This document shows positions 37,301 to 47,699 of a DNA stretch of 64,000 nucleotides, one piece after another (within the stretch, counting starts at the first letter, position 1; the number at the start of each line of letters is the position of its first letter). A program made the translations under genes and the position numbers. Under the pieces are notes generated by a model. It saw only the letters and a list, made by a program, of their open reading frames with translations. It searched no databases and was not told the DNA's origin. Source of the stretch: Blasia pusilla (lineage: Eukaryota > Marchantiophyta > Marchantiopsida > Blasiales); assembly GCA_050084515.1 (NCBI GenBank), contig CM114272.1:11098001-11162000 (forward strand), given 5' to 3'.

Positions 37301-40300
37301 TATTAAGAATCTTTGTATCAAGAATGATTTGTACGCATAGGACTCCACTCCGAAGAAGGCAAGAAACGTGTCTTGTTGTCTCGACTCCTAATTACTCATG
37401 TAACTCCTGTGCCCTAATCTCTCAAATCTCATCCAACTAAAATTATCATAACACTGGAAAACAAAATTTAACCTTAATTTTCATCCATTTTATAGGTTTA
37501 TCTATTCCCCTCCCTTACTCAAAAATTGTCTCCACTTATGAAAGTTTAACCTTATCTATGTTATCTTCTCTAATAGAAAAATAATTATTAAAAAAACCCA
37601 TCCAATACTAAAACTAAGTCTCTTTCTCTCTTCTCCACCCCCATTAGAATTTTATCTATTTCTTTTCCGTCCACGTTTGAAAACTCAATTTGATCTCTCT
37701 CCTCCTGCACTTTTCAAATTAAATTATTAAAAAAAATTTAGAAGCCTTGTATTTTAAGGAAAATTATGAATTTTCTTCTTCCCCTCTTTTTTTTTTTACT
37801 TCTCCCTTTAATTTTTCTTGTCTTTTACTAAAAAATTAAGATATCCATACATATTTAATGAAGTCTATGGCACAAGGAGAAAGTTTAACACATGTCAAGC
37901 ACAAAAAAATAACAATATGGATTTTTATACCTATATAGAAAAGAACATCTATAATTTTCTGTGAAAGAAACTATTTTTCTGAGGTCTAGATCCTTTTTCT
38001 ACCACCTTTAATTTGGCCTTGCAACTTATTGACAATGATAGCAAAATTTGGTTAGGTCAAGAATTAATATCTTTTCAAATAAACTGGGAATTCCCATTCC
38101 GACGTCACGAAAAAGTACAATTGGAATAAAATAAAATCCCCAATCTTCTTCATTCTTGTCCTTTGAGCCCGCGCATCATGAATGAGCCCACAAACAGTTA
38201 ATATAAGTTTCTCGTAGGCTCTCTCCCAATCTTCAACAAACTCATCCAACTCCCAAATTTCTTCAATTGTTATCCCTTAGTAGTTCTTCCTCAACTGTCA
38301 CTCAAATGAGCTCAAATATGGGGTTGAGCTTTGGTCACATACACGAATCCCCCAATGTGCATGCCCTCCTCAAACCACCAAATTTTGCTCGCTTCCCTAT
38401 TTGTAGTGGGCCTCCTTCACATTAAAGTCCGCCATGGGACGCTTGCACGTGCTTCTTCCATGTGTGAGATTCTTCCACCCTATGGAATGTGTCACGTTTT
38501 TTAGGATAGATCGGTGAGATTGAGTAGAGCGCCTTTGTAAGTAGTGTAGGACAAGCTCATTAGGTCGAGTATGACCTGCTGAGGCTCCGGAAAACCTGAG
38601 AGAGCAGGTTTCCTTTTCGTTTCGGCTCATTTGCAGCCATATTGAGAAACTTACTATTTTAGGTAAGTACTATGTTAAGTATATGATCGACTTTCTATTT
38701 TTGGTAAGTGGCCCTTGGCCTCCTACATTAGGTCAAGAGCCAAGGAGGTGACTTGGGAGCATAGGTTACCATGGAGAGAGCTTGGGAGATGGGAGGGGTG
38801 TACCTGAAGGATAGAGAGCTTGAGAGCTCATTCTCTGTTTGTTGAACCTCTTGGCGTGAGGCGACGGAGCTATGGTCTTGCTTGCCTTGTGTGCGTAATC
38901 CAAGCCTCTCATTAGGAGAGTGGGTTTGGTTTGACATTGAGAGAGACATGTGAGAGTGCACACATGTGAGAACTATGGTGTTGTGATAGAGATTGGATCT
39001 TATTTTACAAAGAGAGAATGAGTGAGTGAGAGAGCTTCATAGGGGAGCTCGTTGGTCACTCGCTGGTTTTGGAGATTGGGGATTGTATTCCCCGTTCAGC
39101 GATTCATGGGAGTACTCACCAGAGCAAGAGCCGCTTACTTGTGGTGTTTCCTTTGCCGATTTTTCGTGTGGAAGAGTGGCGCGTGGAAACGCTGCTCAAT
39201 TTTTTATAGGGATTGAGTATGGGGACGAGTTGCCCCATGCCGCTGCTCTCGGGAGCACCATGTAGCTTTCTGATTTGTGTTCTCACATATTTTACATTTT
39301 TGTTGGGAGAAATCAGCGGGGAAGCGCTGCCAAATTTTGTGTAGAAGAAAGAGACATTGGGTTTTACGACAGTCCCTGTCAATTTTTACAAGAATGTTTG
39401 ATTCCAAATATTTTTTGACGCTGTTGTAGATCGTGAATCTCTGCACAATGTGCAATAAACGGTGCGCAATTCAAAGTTTTGAGCAAAAAGTTATGGTCAC
39501 TCTTGCAAAACTTCCATTGCTAGGCGATTTTTAGGGTTAAATTATTCAAACCCTAAACCAGCCGTCGCCGTCATAGTCACAGTCAACGGTCAATCGTCAC
39601 CATCAACGGTCCACGGTCCACCATCCACCGTCGGCCGCTACTGTCGCCTAGCGTTGCTCAGAGCCGCGTTTGGCCATCGTCCACCCTTTGGTTGCCATTA
39701 CCGCCATTATGGAATGGAGGATCTTCCACGACCACCTTTGATTCTCTGACTTGCGCCGCCACCACATACTTTGGTCCTGGCGCCACCGTCATCACAGCTT
39801 CGTCATCAACCAATGATGGTAGGTGACCTCGGGTTATGGTGTTTTAGTTTTCATTTCATGTTGCTATGTTGAGATTGGTAGCCGCTCGACGATGATCGAG
39901 TACCGTGCTATAATGCCCATAGCCGCAACGCGTCGCTGATTGTCGCGTCGTGCCGCTTGTGGCTACACCGCATCGTCTCGATTGCAGAGCCGCTCCTTCA
40001 CTAAGGTGCAGAGCATGTGAATTGATGATTGAAGAGGGTATGTCGTCGAGTGTCGTGCCGTTTGTAGCTGTTCCGTGCCGCCAGTGCAGCAGCGGACCGC
40101 TGGACCTGCACTGCACATCCAAGAGGTTTGAGCAGCGTCAGTACGAGAAGAGTATGAGTTGTTGATTGGAGGACTTGTCTTCACGACCGAGTTGGGATCG
40201 AGATTTGCAGTTGCCGAGGAGCGACATTGACATTATTGTCAGGTTTCCCATTCATGTCTCTTACCCTGCACGTAAGAGAGATTTTCGGATATTGGGAAGT

Positions 40301-40440
40301 TATTTGGGATATTGGTTTTAGTGCTGATGCTAGGAGCATCGATGATATATGGGTTTAGGGGACATAGACTTGTATGGGATGTCCATAGTTGAGGATGGTT
40401 TGTCGATGAAATGATAGATCAGTGATTTACCGCACCACGT
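37300..40440. other. AT-rich to mixed sequence, no recognised gene
   Basis: 37.3-38.0 kb is very AT-rich. 39.02-39.4 kb contains two similar blocks around cgctgc(t/c)(c/a)aatttt. 39.55-39.65 kb is a run of imperfect CAACGGTC/CCACGGTC units. Frames at 39856-40184 overlap on opposite strands and have no family resemblance. Part of this may be upstream LTR sequence of the Gypsy element. Confidence 0.35.
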
Positions 40441-41187
40441 TGTTGTATAGTAAAATCAACCAGTGTGTAAACTCTTTCCTCGTTAAGTATTAGATAGAGT
40501 TTTATAAGTATTAAGTAAATTATCTTAAGAAAAGGAAATTTCCATGTTTAAATTTCTTAATGGTGCCTTTTTTATGCGGGCCCAACTTTAGGAAAAGAGG
40601 TAATAAATAAAAGATGACTTTATAAAAGTAAAATAGTGAGGTTGGTGCTTTAATGAAAAGCAAAAGTAGGCTTGGTTGGTGGCTAGGTTAGTTGGGGTAA
40701 TTTGGAAAATATCAAGTGGGTAAAAGAGGATATTTTGGAAGAGATAAGAGGAAATTTACTTGTGTCAAAATGTGATTGGCTAAGCCTTGAGAGGAAGCCA
40801 TGTAGCATTAGATAAGATTAGCTCTATTTCGTATTCTTGTGGATCATTTGTGAATATATAAAAAGAAGGGACCTTCAAGGGTTCATCACCTTCTATTCCA
40901 CATCTTGAGTCTCTCGTGTCACTCTTGAGTGTATGGTTTTGGGATTGCTTGCTCTTCTAATGAGAATGGATCACCCCTCGTGGGAGAGTAACTTGACCAT
41001 GGTCTATTCTTCAAGAGGTTTCTAGAGTGTGATGTGTGTGTGGAGATGAGAGGCTTCTCACCTTAGAGGAGTTTAGTCATACTAAAATAGTGAATATTTT
41101 GGCTTGTTACTTTCCCAATGAGAGTGGATTACCCCTCTTGGGAGAATAGTTCTGTCAAAACCCATTCTTGAGGAGAGTAGAGAATGT
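40440..41187 (+). repeat. Presumed 5' LTR or leader region of the Gypsy element
   Basis: The region precedes gag and contains a partial internal duplication: the block gcttgctcttctaatgagaatggatcacccctcgtgggagag near 40950 is echoed near 41100. I could not find a matching 3' LTR, because the right end of the element is lost near 48.44 kb, nor a clear primer-binding site, so the LTR call is inferred from position only. Confidence 0.35.
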
Positions 41188-41622
41188 TTGTCAAATATGG
41201 ATAGGGATGGAGCACGAGTTATGCCCGACTTTCCTTTCCTCAATCCATACCTTGTCAAGGTACTCTTTGTAGATAGGCACTGGTTCACTCGCTATTTAGT
41301 TTATCACTTTGGGGAGGCGTTCATGAACCAGGTCATGCAATCTCCAACTCCGGTGATCCTTCCTATCGTCACATATGGAAGAACATGGGATTGTATTTTA
41401 TATGTCCTTATATAGCGATCCATGGATGTCAATGGGCCTGCTCAAGTAGGGTTTAATATTAGTTGTGCTATCTTCCTCGTGTACAAGCATAAAATAATTT
41501 ATAGGGATTTTATAGTTAGGAATTTCGGAGTCCGATGTTACGAAGAAGTGATCGCTTCAACACTTCCATTTGTGATACCTGTCCTGAGAGAATGGAGAGT
41601 ATACATAATAATTTTATATTGA
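41188..41622 (+). pseudogene. Unrecognised ORF with two similar about 55-residue repeats
   Basis: A single forward frame runs from 41188 to 41622, broken only by one TAG at 41413. Its two halves resemble each other: FGEAFMNQVMQSPTPVILPIV, with following R.WD.I, corresponds to FGVRCYEEVIASTLPFVIPVL with following R.W...I. The pattern is FG, then V..S..P.VIP, then R.W. I do not recognise the fold. It lies between the presumed LTR and gag and could be an accessory ORF of the element or host sequence. Confidence 0.35.
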
Positions 41623-41838
41623 AAAAGGAGAACTTCTCAGAGAGTTCATCTTGCATTGACCATATCTGCGGCAACTAGAAGGTCTGCCCTTGCTTGAAGA
41701 AAGGATCTCGACACAACAACGTTGCTTGTTTCCGCACAACACACGTCTCAATGAGAGAATGTAGATTGAGTGTCGTATGTTTAGTTTGAGTGATTGATGG
41801 ACTACTCGCGAGATTGAGAGTGATCATGTGAGAGAGGC

Positions 41839-43137
41839 ATGAGGGCCATCACGGCATCCTTTCGGGATTTTGAGAGGCGAGATAGTGGACTTGAGAGTAG
41901 CTCTGGAGGGCTTACCCCGAGTGGTTCGAGGTTTCGAGGGTCTCTACGTCAGAGACCACCTCGATCTCCTTCTTTTTCATCTTCAAACGAGGAAGAGCGC
42001 ATAGAAGAGTGTGTTAGTGATCCACCTTATACTTTGAGTGGTCCTACCAGTTGGGCGTATAAAATGGACGACCGGGGTAGAGGACCGCGTAGGTTTTCAG
42101 GTGTTGTAGGCACTATAGAGCTACACGAATTTATTGCGGAGTTTAGGAGTTGGTGTGACTCACAACAGGCTATGAACTCTAGAGAGTTCAACCCGTTTAC
42201 AGCATGGAACGGTATGTTCCAGCATTTAGAGGGGGTGCCCATGGATGATTACCATGAGTTCTCCCACAAATATGCCTAGGAGATTGAGGCATGGCGACTC
42301 TACTATGATCCACACTATGTGTCATGGACGGAGCCGTTCCCAGATTAGGAGGAGAAGTCAATAGAGGATACTTCCTCTTCCACTAGTGATGTTTTAGGAG
42401 GGTTCACTCGCACTGGAGCAATTGCACCATTTGGTCGGATTCGTCCCAGGTTCAAAGCGGTGGTTGAGTTCTTCACTGAGTTGAGGGCGAGCTATCAAGG
42501 GGTATGGACGGAGAAGTTGTGGAGCATCTATGACTTCAAGAGGTGCCCGAGTGAGAGTTTGCATGAGGCTAACACTCGCTTACGCCGGTTGATCAACGTC
42601 ACTCAGGAGGTGACTGAGGCTCAGGCTATCTAGTTATGGTACGCGATGCTGAATCGGACCCTGCGGACACGGGTGCGGGAGGGGGTGGTCATTATGAACA
42701 CCTCCCCTACGTTGAGAGATGTTTTTAGGACCGCCGAGAAGATTTAGCGCAACATGGTGGAGGAGAGCGTAGCCACCAGGGGTTCTAGGCGAAAGCAGTC
42801 ACGATTGTCCTCACCACCAATGCAGCAACGTGGACTCCGAGATAGGTCGACTATGGCACCACGAGCTTAGGGAGGATATCGAGAGGCCGTGCCACAGAGA
42901 TTTGTGCCTTCATATGCGGCTCAGCAGCAGCTGCCTACGATTACTTGTTGGTCATGTGGTGGAGCCCATCATAAGCGTGATTGCACTCGTCAAGGTCATG
43001 GACGTGTGCCTCAGCTTGGAGGAGGAGATGGTGCTGCACCAAGAGGTTATCAATGTGACTATTGGCAGAGGTATGGTCATACACGCGTCAGGTTTTTAGT
43101 TTACACCCTGAGTTACGTCGGGACTAAGGACCATTGA
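41839..43137 (+). pseudogene. Gag remnant with one CCHC zinc knuckle and a second, broken one
   Basis: One frame runs for over 1 kb, interrupted by TAG codons (for example 42277, 42346, 42631 and 42745). It contains a capsid-like stretch (FRSWCDSQQAM, LWSIYDFKRCPSESL, LRRLINVTQE) and then CWSCGGAHHKRDC near 42949. A second knuckle about 35 residues further on has lost Cys at two positions (Tyr and Phe instead). Gag packages the element RNA. Further sequence up to about 43.99 kb is too broken to read. Confidence 0.7.
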
Positions 43138-43996
43138 AGGCATTAGAGCGAGTAGTCGGTCCGAGTGGGCCTAGAGATCATGCATCAGGTGGTCCCGTTG
43201 GGGGATGAGGAGTTGGAGTTGCCCGACAGGGTGGTGGAGTTGCTCGTGGAGGAGGTAGAGTCCCACCACCAAGATGCGTCGAGGGAGATGTCGGGCATGA
43301 GGCTAGGATTAATTACTGCTCAGATAGCAACTACAGGAGCAGATTTCCGCTATGGCATTGAGGTTAATTGATGCCGGATCCGTGGCATCGACATCATATG
43401 GAGCAGCCAGAGATATGGAGGATCCTGGTTGGATGTGCAGGGTTACCTAGATCAAGGCCGCTGCAGTTGTCATGCGTGGAGCAGCCGGTCTGTTCAATTC
43501 GGGCTTCAGTTTGAACCTTCTCTCAGTTTACAATTACAAGGATTCACGTATGCTGATTGGGCAAGAAGCCACGGCAAGGGGAAGCCAAGAAATATACTAG
43601 GCTTCCTCAATCTTTCACGTTGTCCGAGGGGATGAGGATCCCATCGATGGGTCCTGATCAGAGTTCCTAGAGAGTTCGTGATGTTGTTGGTGTGCAGGCA
43701 CAGAGGGCGATGGGAGAAGTGGATGCGACGACTCCTATTGCTGATACTCAGTAGGGGCATGTGTCGAGCACATTGTTGGCGGTGCCACCGTTGTGTACCG
43801 CGCTCCTTTATTTTTTGCTTCCGATGTTATATCGTTGAGAGGTACGCCCGTCGAGGTTTTTTGGCTGGCCGCTATGCTATGTGAGCATGGAGTTGGAGTT
43901 CATGCATCATGTTTAGAGGTGATTGCAGAGGAGATGATGGACCTACCCTTGGAGCGGATGTTAGGGCCGTCCACGTAAGAAACATGGCAGGCTGCG

Positions 43997-44302
43997 GTGG
44001 AGATGGTGGAGATGCCCACTAGACCCGCGATAGAGCGTGCCATGGTTTCTCCTAGTGTTGTGTTGCTGGATAATCAGGGAGAGGTCTTCCAGTTGGTGAG
44101 TCCCGGAGGTAGAGCTTTTAGTCTGCAACGCGTCTTGTTGGATTCAGGAGCGCAACCCGAACTCGTGCTGAGGATTTGCCCGGGACATCCTACACATGAG
44201 TCTGTGGTGCGAGCCAAGGCGATAGTGACTGATGCAGAGTCCTACGACGTCTTGGTTGGTGGAGTAGTGTTATACCCGATGGGGTTTTCCTTGGATTACT
44301 AG
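43997..44302 (+). pseudogene. Retroviral-type aspartic protease remnant
   Basis: The frame contains VLLDSGAQPELVL, with the catalytic Asp-Ser-Gly starting at codon 44141, and VTDAESYDVLVGGVVLYPMGF, which resembles the flap and second strand of Gypsy proteases. A TAG ends the frame at about 44300, and the next domain continues in another frame, so an indel lies between 44.30 and 44.44 kb. Confidence 0.7.
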
Positions 44303-44667
44303 GAGGAGTCAGCATCCTACAGACCAGCATGGCAATCAGGTGATGGGCGCCTTAGCTCATCACCCGTTCGATTCACAGGTGCAGTGATTGAGCGACGGCG
44401 ACCTTAGCAGCATTTAGCAGTGCCATCACTTGGCCTAGTGATTTGATTGAGGGACATGTCCATGCACAGGATACTATCATTCCTGATATTTCTATGCAGA
44501 GGAGTGTCATGGTAGCTGCATCAATCTGTGGAGGAGAGGTGCCGCCTTGGGGCTCCACTGAGGAGCTTCGACGCTTAGCCACTGAGCATGTGCAAACCGC
44601 GTGGAGCGAGACGTTTGCACCAGAGTATGATGGGTAAGAGGAACCCCAAGTAGGCAAGAGTGCTGCT

Positions 44668-45699
44668 ATGACCCCTTAGGACACCACCCTGATTGTGTGG
44701 TGCATCCCAGAGAAGGGTATTCGGGTGTTGGATCTCTTTAGATGGATCAACACTAGGTTGGCTGCTATTTTGCAGGCTGGAGTGCACGTGCAGCAGTACC
44801 TATATGTGGAGATTGATGATGTTATGATGCGCGCTTCACTTCATCATATAGCGCAGTTACACCTCCGTTTTCCGGTCTTGTTGCCTGCGTCCTCCATTCA
44901 GGGTTACCATAGTTCCCTACCGAGGGACATTTCATTGTTGGGGGCGCAGGACTTGGAGCGGGTAGGGACCATAGACTTGGTCATTTCTAGTTGGCCATGT
45001 CAGGGCCAATCGAGTGCTGGATGAGGTAGCGGGTTAGTTGCCACTCAGTCCAGGTTTTTTTGGGTGATGATGCGGATCTTGTGACATTTACATGAGCATC
45101 AGCCTCGTTCTCCATCATACATTTTGGAGAATGTGCCAATTTTGGGTAATCCGAGGTCTCGCGTGGTGACGAGTGCACATCAGATGCGCGCATGGATCTG
45201 TCCAACAGTGTTGTTAGATGCGGCGAGTGTAGGTTCTAGAGCACATCGCCCGCATCTTTGGTGGACCAACTTGGTACCACATGAGGTATTGCAGAGGACT
45301 TACGCGAGAGTGGAGCGTCCCTCCGATTTGTTGGTGGATTCTATATTGGATCCGGGCCGTCAATCACAGGCAGTGAGGCACGATGATCAACCGCCGTTGA
45401 CTGTGGTCAACAGGATTGGCATGCCACAAGCCGCTTTTCCCATATTTGTGAGTTTTCCCACTTCCTATGCATTCAAGGAGGGCGGACCTGGCTTGGTTTG
45501 GGATGACCAGATACAAAGGGTGGTGGAGCCCAACACCGATGAGCGAGAGCAAGCGATGGGATTCTCCACAGGAGTGACGGCAGTACCGTCACTATTGGAG
45601 GCATCAAGACGTAATATCTTGAGTCAGGCAATGGACCTAAATTGCTTGACATCGATTTTCATCTTAGGAGTAGCTGAGCAGCGTCGTTTGAGGATGTGA
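44668..45699 (+). pseudogene. Cytosine-5 DNA methyltransferase domain inside the Gypsy polyprotein
   Basis: C5-methyltransferase motifs occur in order in one frame. Motif I is VLDLFRWINTRLAA (from 44725, two motif glycines and one nearby replaced). Motif IV is WPCQGQ with the catalytic Cys codon at 44998-45000. Motif VI is ENVP (45127). Motif VIII is GSRAHRPHLWW. Late motifs are DEREQAMGF and SQAMDLNCL. The region between VIII and IX would be the target-recognition domain. Such enzymes transfer methyl from S-adenosylmethionine to C5 of cytosine. Only two stops (TGA near 45022 and 45081) interrupt about 1 kb and no frameshift is evident. It is continuous in frame with RT downstream. The damaged SAM-binding loop argues against activity even without the stops. 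Confidence 0.85.
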
Positions 45700-45933
45700 C
45701 AGATTACAGCTATTGCGTTGGTGAGCCCCATGCCTATCGAGACGGTTGAGGAAGTGGTTGGGGGTGAGACCCAAGGAGATCGGGAGAGACACCCTTGGAC
45801 TTCTTGGGATATTTTGCAGGTACGCCAAGAGATGATAACCACACCATCGAGCGTGGTTCCGGGTATTGTACGTGGAGATGAGAGTTCTATTGTCCGAGAC
45901 GGGGTTGCACCATAGCAACCACCGAAATCCGCG

Positions 45934-46790
45934 TTGGAGAGTCCTATCGCAGTCACGATGGAGACTTGGGAGCCAGATATGGGGCCTAAGTTGATAAGAG
46001 GAAAGGAGCGTCGGATACACCAGTTCCTTAGGAGTTATAGGAGTTGTTTTGCATTTAGTATGCATGATTTGGGTACGCTGAAGGGTCCAGGGATCCGCAT
46101 TGAGTTATCGAGTGACACACCTATCTTATGACGACCCTACAAGTACAGTGACATGGAGAGGGCTCTTATTTAGAGTAGAAGCCAGGACTTGGTTGGAGCA
46201 GGATTAATGGAGATGTCACATGCATCTGCCACTGTCATGCTCGCCAAGAAGGAAGTGCATGGCAACTGGATGGATAGGCGAATGTGTGGAGATTACCAAT
46301 CTATCAATCAGCAGATGAAGTCCGATAGGTATGCCATGCCCACCCCTGAGGAGATCTTTGATGCGATTGGGCATGCAAAGGTCTTTAGTTCATTGGATTT
46401 GCGAGTCCGAGATCATCAGCTGCCTATCAGATTGGAGGACATGCAGAAGACCACATTTTGCGACATCGATCCTCACGTGAAGGATTGTTTGTACCAGTGG
46501 CGGTTCTTACCATTCGGGTTAAAGAACACCCTTGCTGAGTTTCAGAGGGTCATGGATAGGATCTTTGCAGATCTGGATTTTGCTAGGTGTTAGATGGATA
46601 ATATCGTAGTCTTTAGCGCCACGGTTGAGGAGCATGAGCGACATCTAGAGGAGGTATTTCGACGATTGCAATTACATGGGCTTAAGCTACATCCAGGCAA
46701 GTGCAAGTTCTTCTACAACCAGATTGTGTACTTGGGTCATATGATATACCCTGGGGCCCTTGGTGTGCATACGAAGATAGAGACTATTTC
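45934..46790 (+). pseudogene. Gypsy reverse transcriptase remnant
   Basis: The frame holds AKKEVHGNWMDRRMCGDYQSIN, FSSLDLRVRDHQLPI (first catalytic Asp) and QWRFLPFGLKNTLAEFQRVMDR. The catalytic YMDD box is damaged: a TAG replaces the Tyr position at about 46592 and the second Asp is Asn (MDN). The thumb and connection segment (GLKLHPGKCKFF, YLGHMI, RFRGFMGLANFYRQYVKGF) follows to about 46870. The same frame extends back to the methyltransferase. Confidence 0.85.
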
Positions 46791-47400
46791 ACGCATTCCA
46801 CGCCCTACAGATGTGAGTCGATTTCGTGGATTCATGGGATTGGCGAACTTCTATCGACAGTACGTCAAGGGTTTCAGTTTGATTGCAAAGCTGCTAACCT
46901 TGATGACCAAGGTGGATCATGAGTTGCATTGGGGGGATGAGCAAGAGAGAGCATTTCAAATGCTCAAGGACAGATTGACGTCCGCGCCCATATTAAGGAG
47001 ACCGATCAGGGGTGTCCTCTCCAGTTGCATATCGATTGGAACATGTTGGGGCTTGGAGCCGTGCTCGTCCACCATGACGATGATGGTAGAGAGTTCGAGG
47101 TGGCTTATGCTAGTCACTCAAACAACGCTGCAGAGGCAAAGTATAGCTCGTATGAGGGTGAGTGCTTGGCTTTAATATGGGTTGTCGCACATTTCAGATG
47201 ATATCTATTCGGAAATCCCTTTACCATCATTACTGATCATTAGCCACTTAAGTGGTTGATGGAGTCCGAGAAGCTTACATGGAAGCTTGCGAGGTGGCCT
47301 CTTTTTTTGTAAGAGTATGACTTCCAGGTGGTGCATAGACTTGGGACGCTCAACCAGGATGCAGATGGTTTGAGCCGTAACCCATGCCCGAGTCAGCGAG
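46790..47400 (+). pseudogene. RT connection and RNase H remnant
   Basis: After a frameshift near 47010 the next frame carries LHIDWNMLGLGAVLVHHDDDGREF, AYASHSNNAAEA.YSSYEGECLA, ITDH followed by a stop and PLKWLMES, and VHRLGTLNQDADGLSRNP. These are the RNase H motifs of Gypsy elements. Two stops lie where Gln is expected (in ITDH-x-PL at about 47241 and in LFL-x-EYDF at about 47311). Confidence 0.75.
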
Positions 47401-47699
47401 ATGCGACTGGAGCTCGTTGGCATGGTGAGAGTGACGAAGTGATGAAGAGTTGGTGCCATGATGGTATGCGTCAGCCTATTTGGGCTTGTTGGCTATGGAG
47501 AGCCATATTGCTGAGACTTCGATGGCAAGGTCTGATGGAGAGTCCTTAGATCCAGAGGCCGGTGGGGAGACGACAGGTGGTCGAGAGATTCATGACGATG
47601 GAGTGGTCTTGGAGTACCTGCGTAGTGGCAACATTGCGAGCATAGTAGATGCTAGAGAGCGGAATCGGATCCTACATCAAGCCAGACAGTTCCGGTGGG

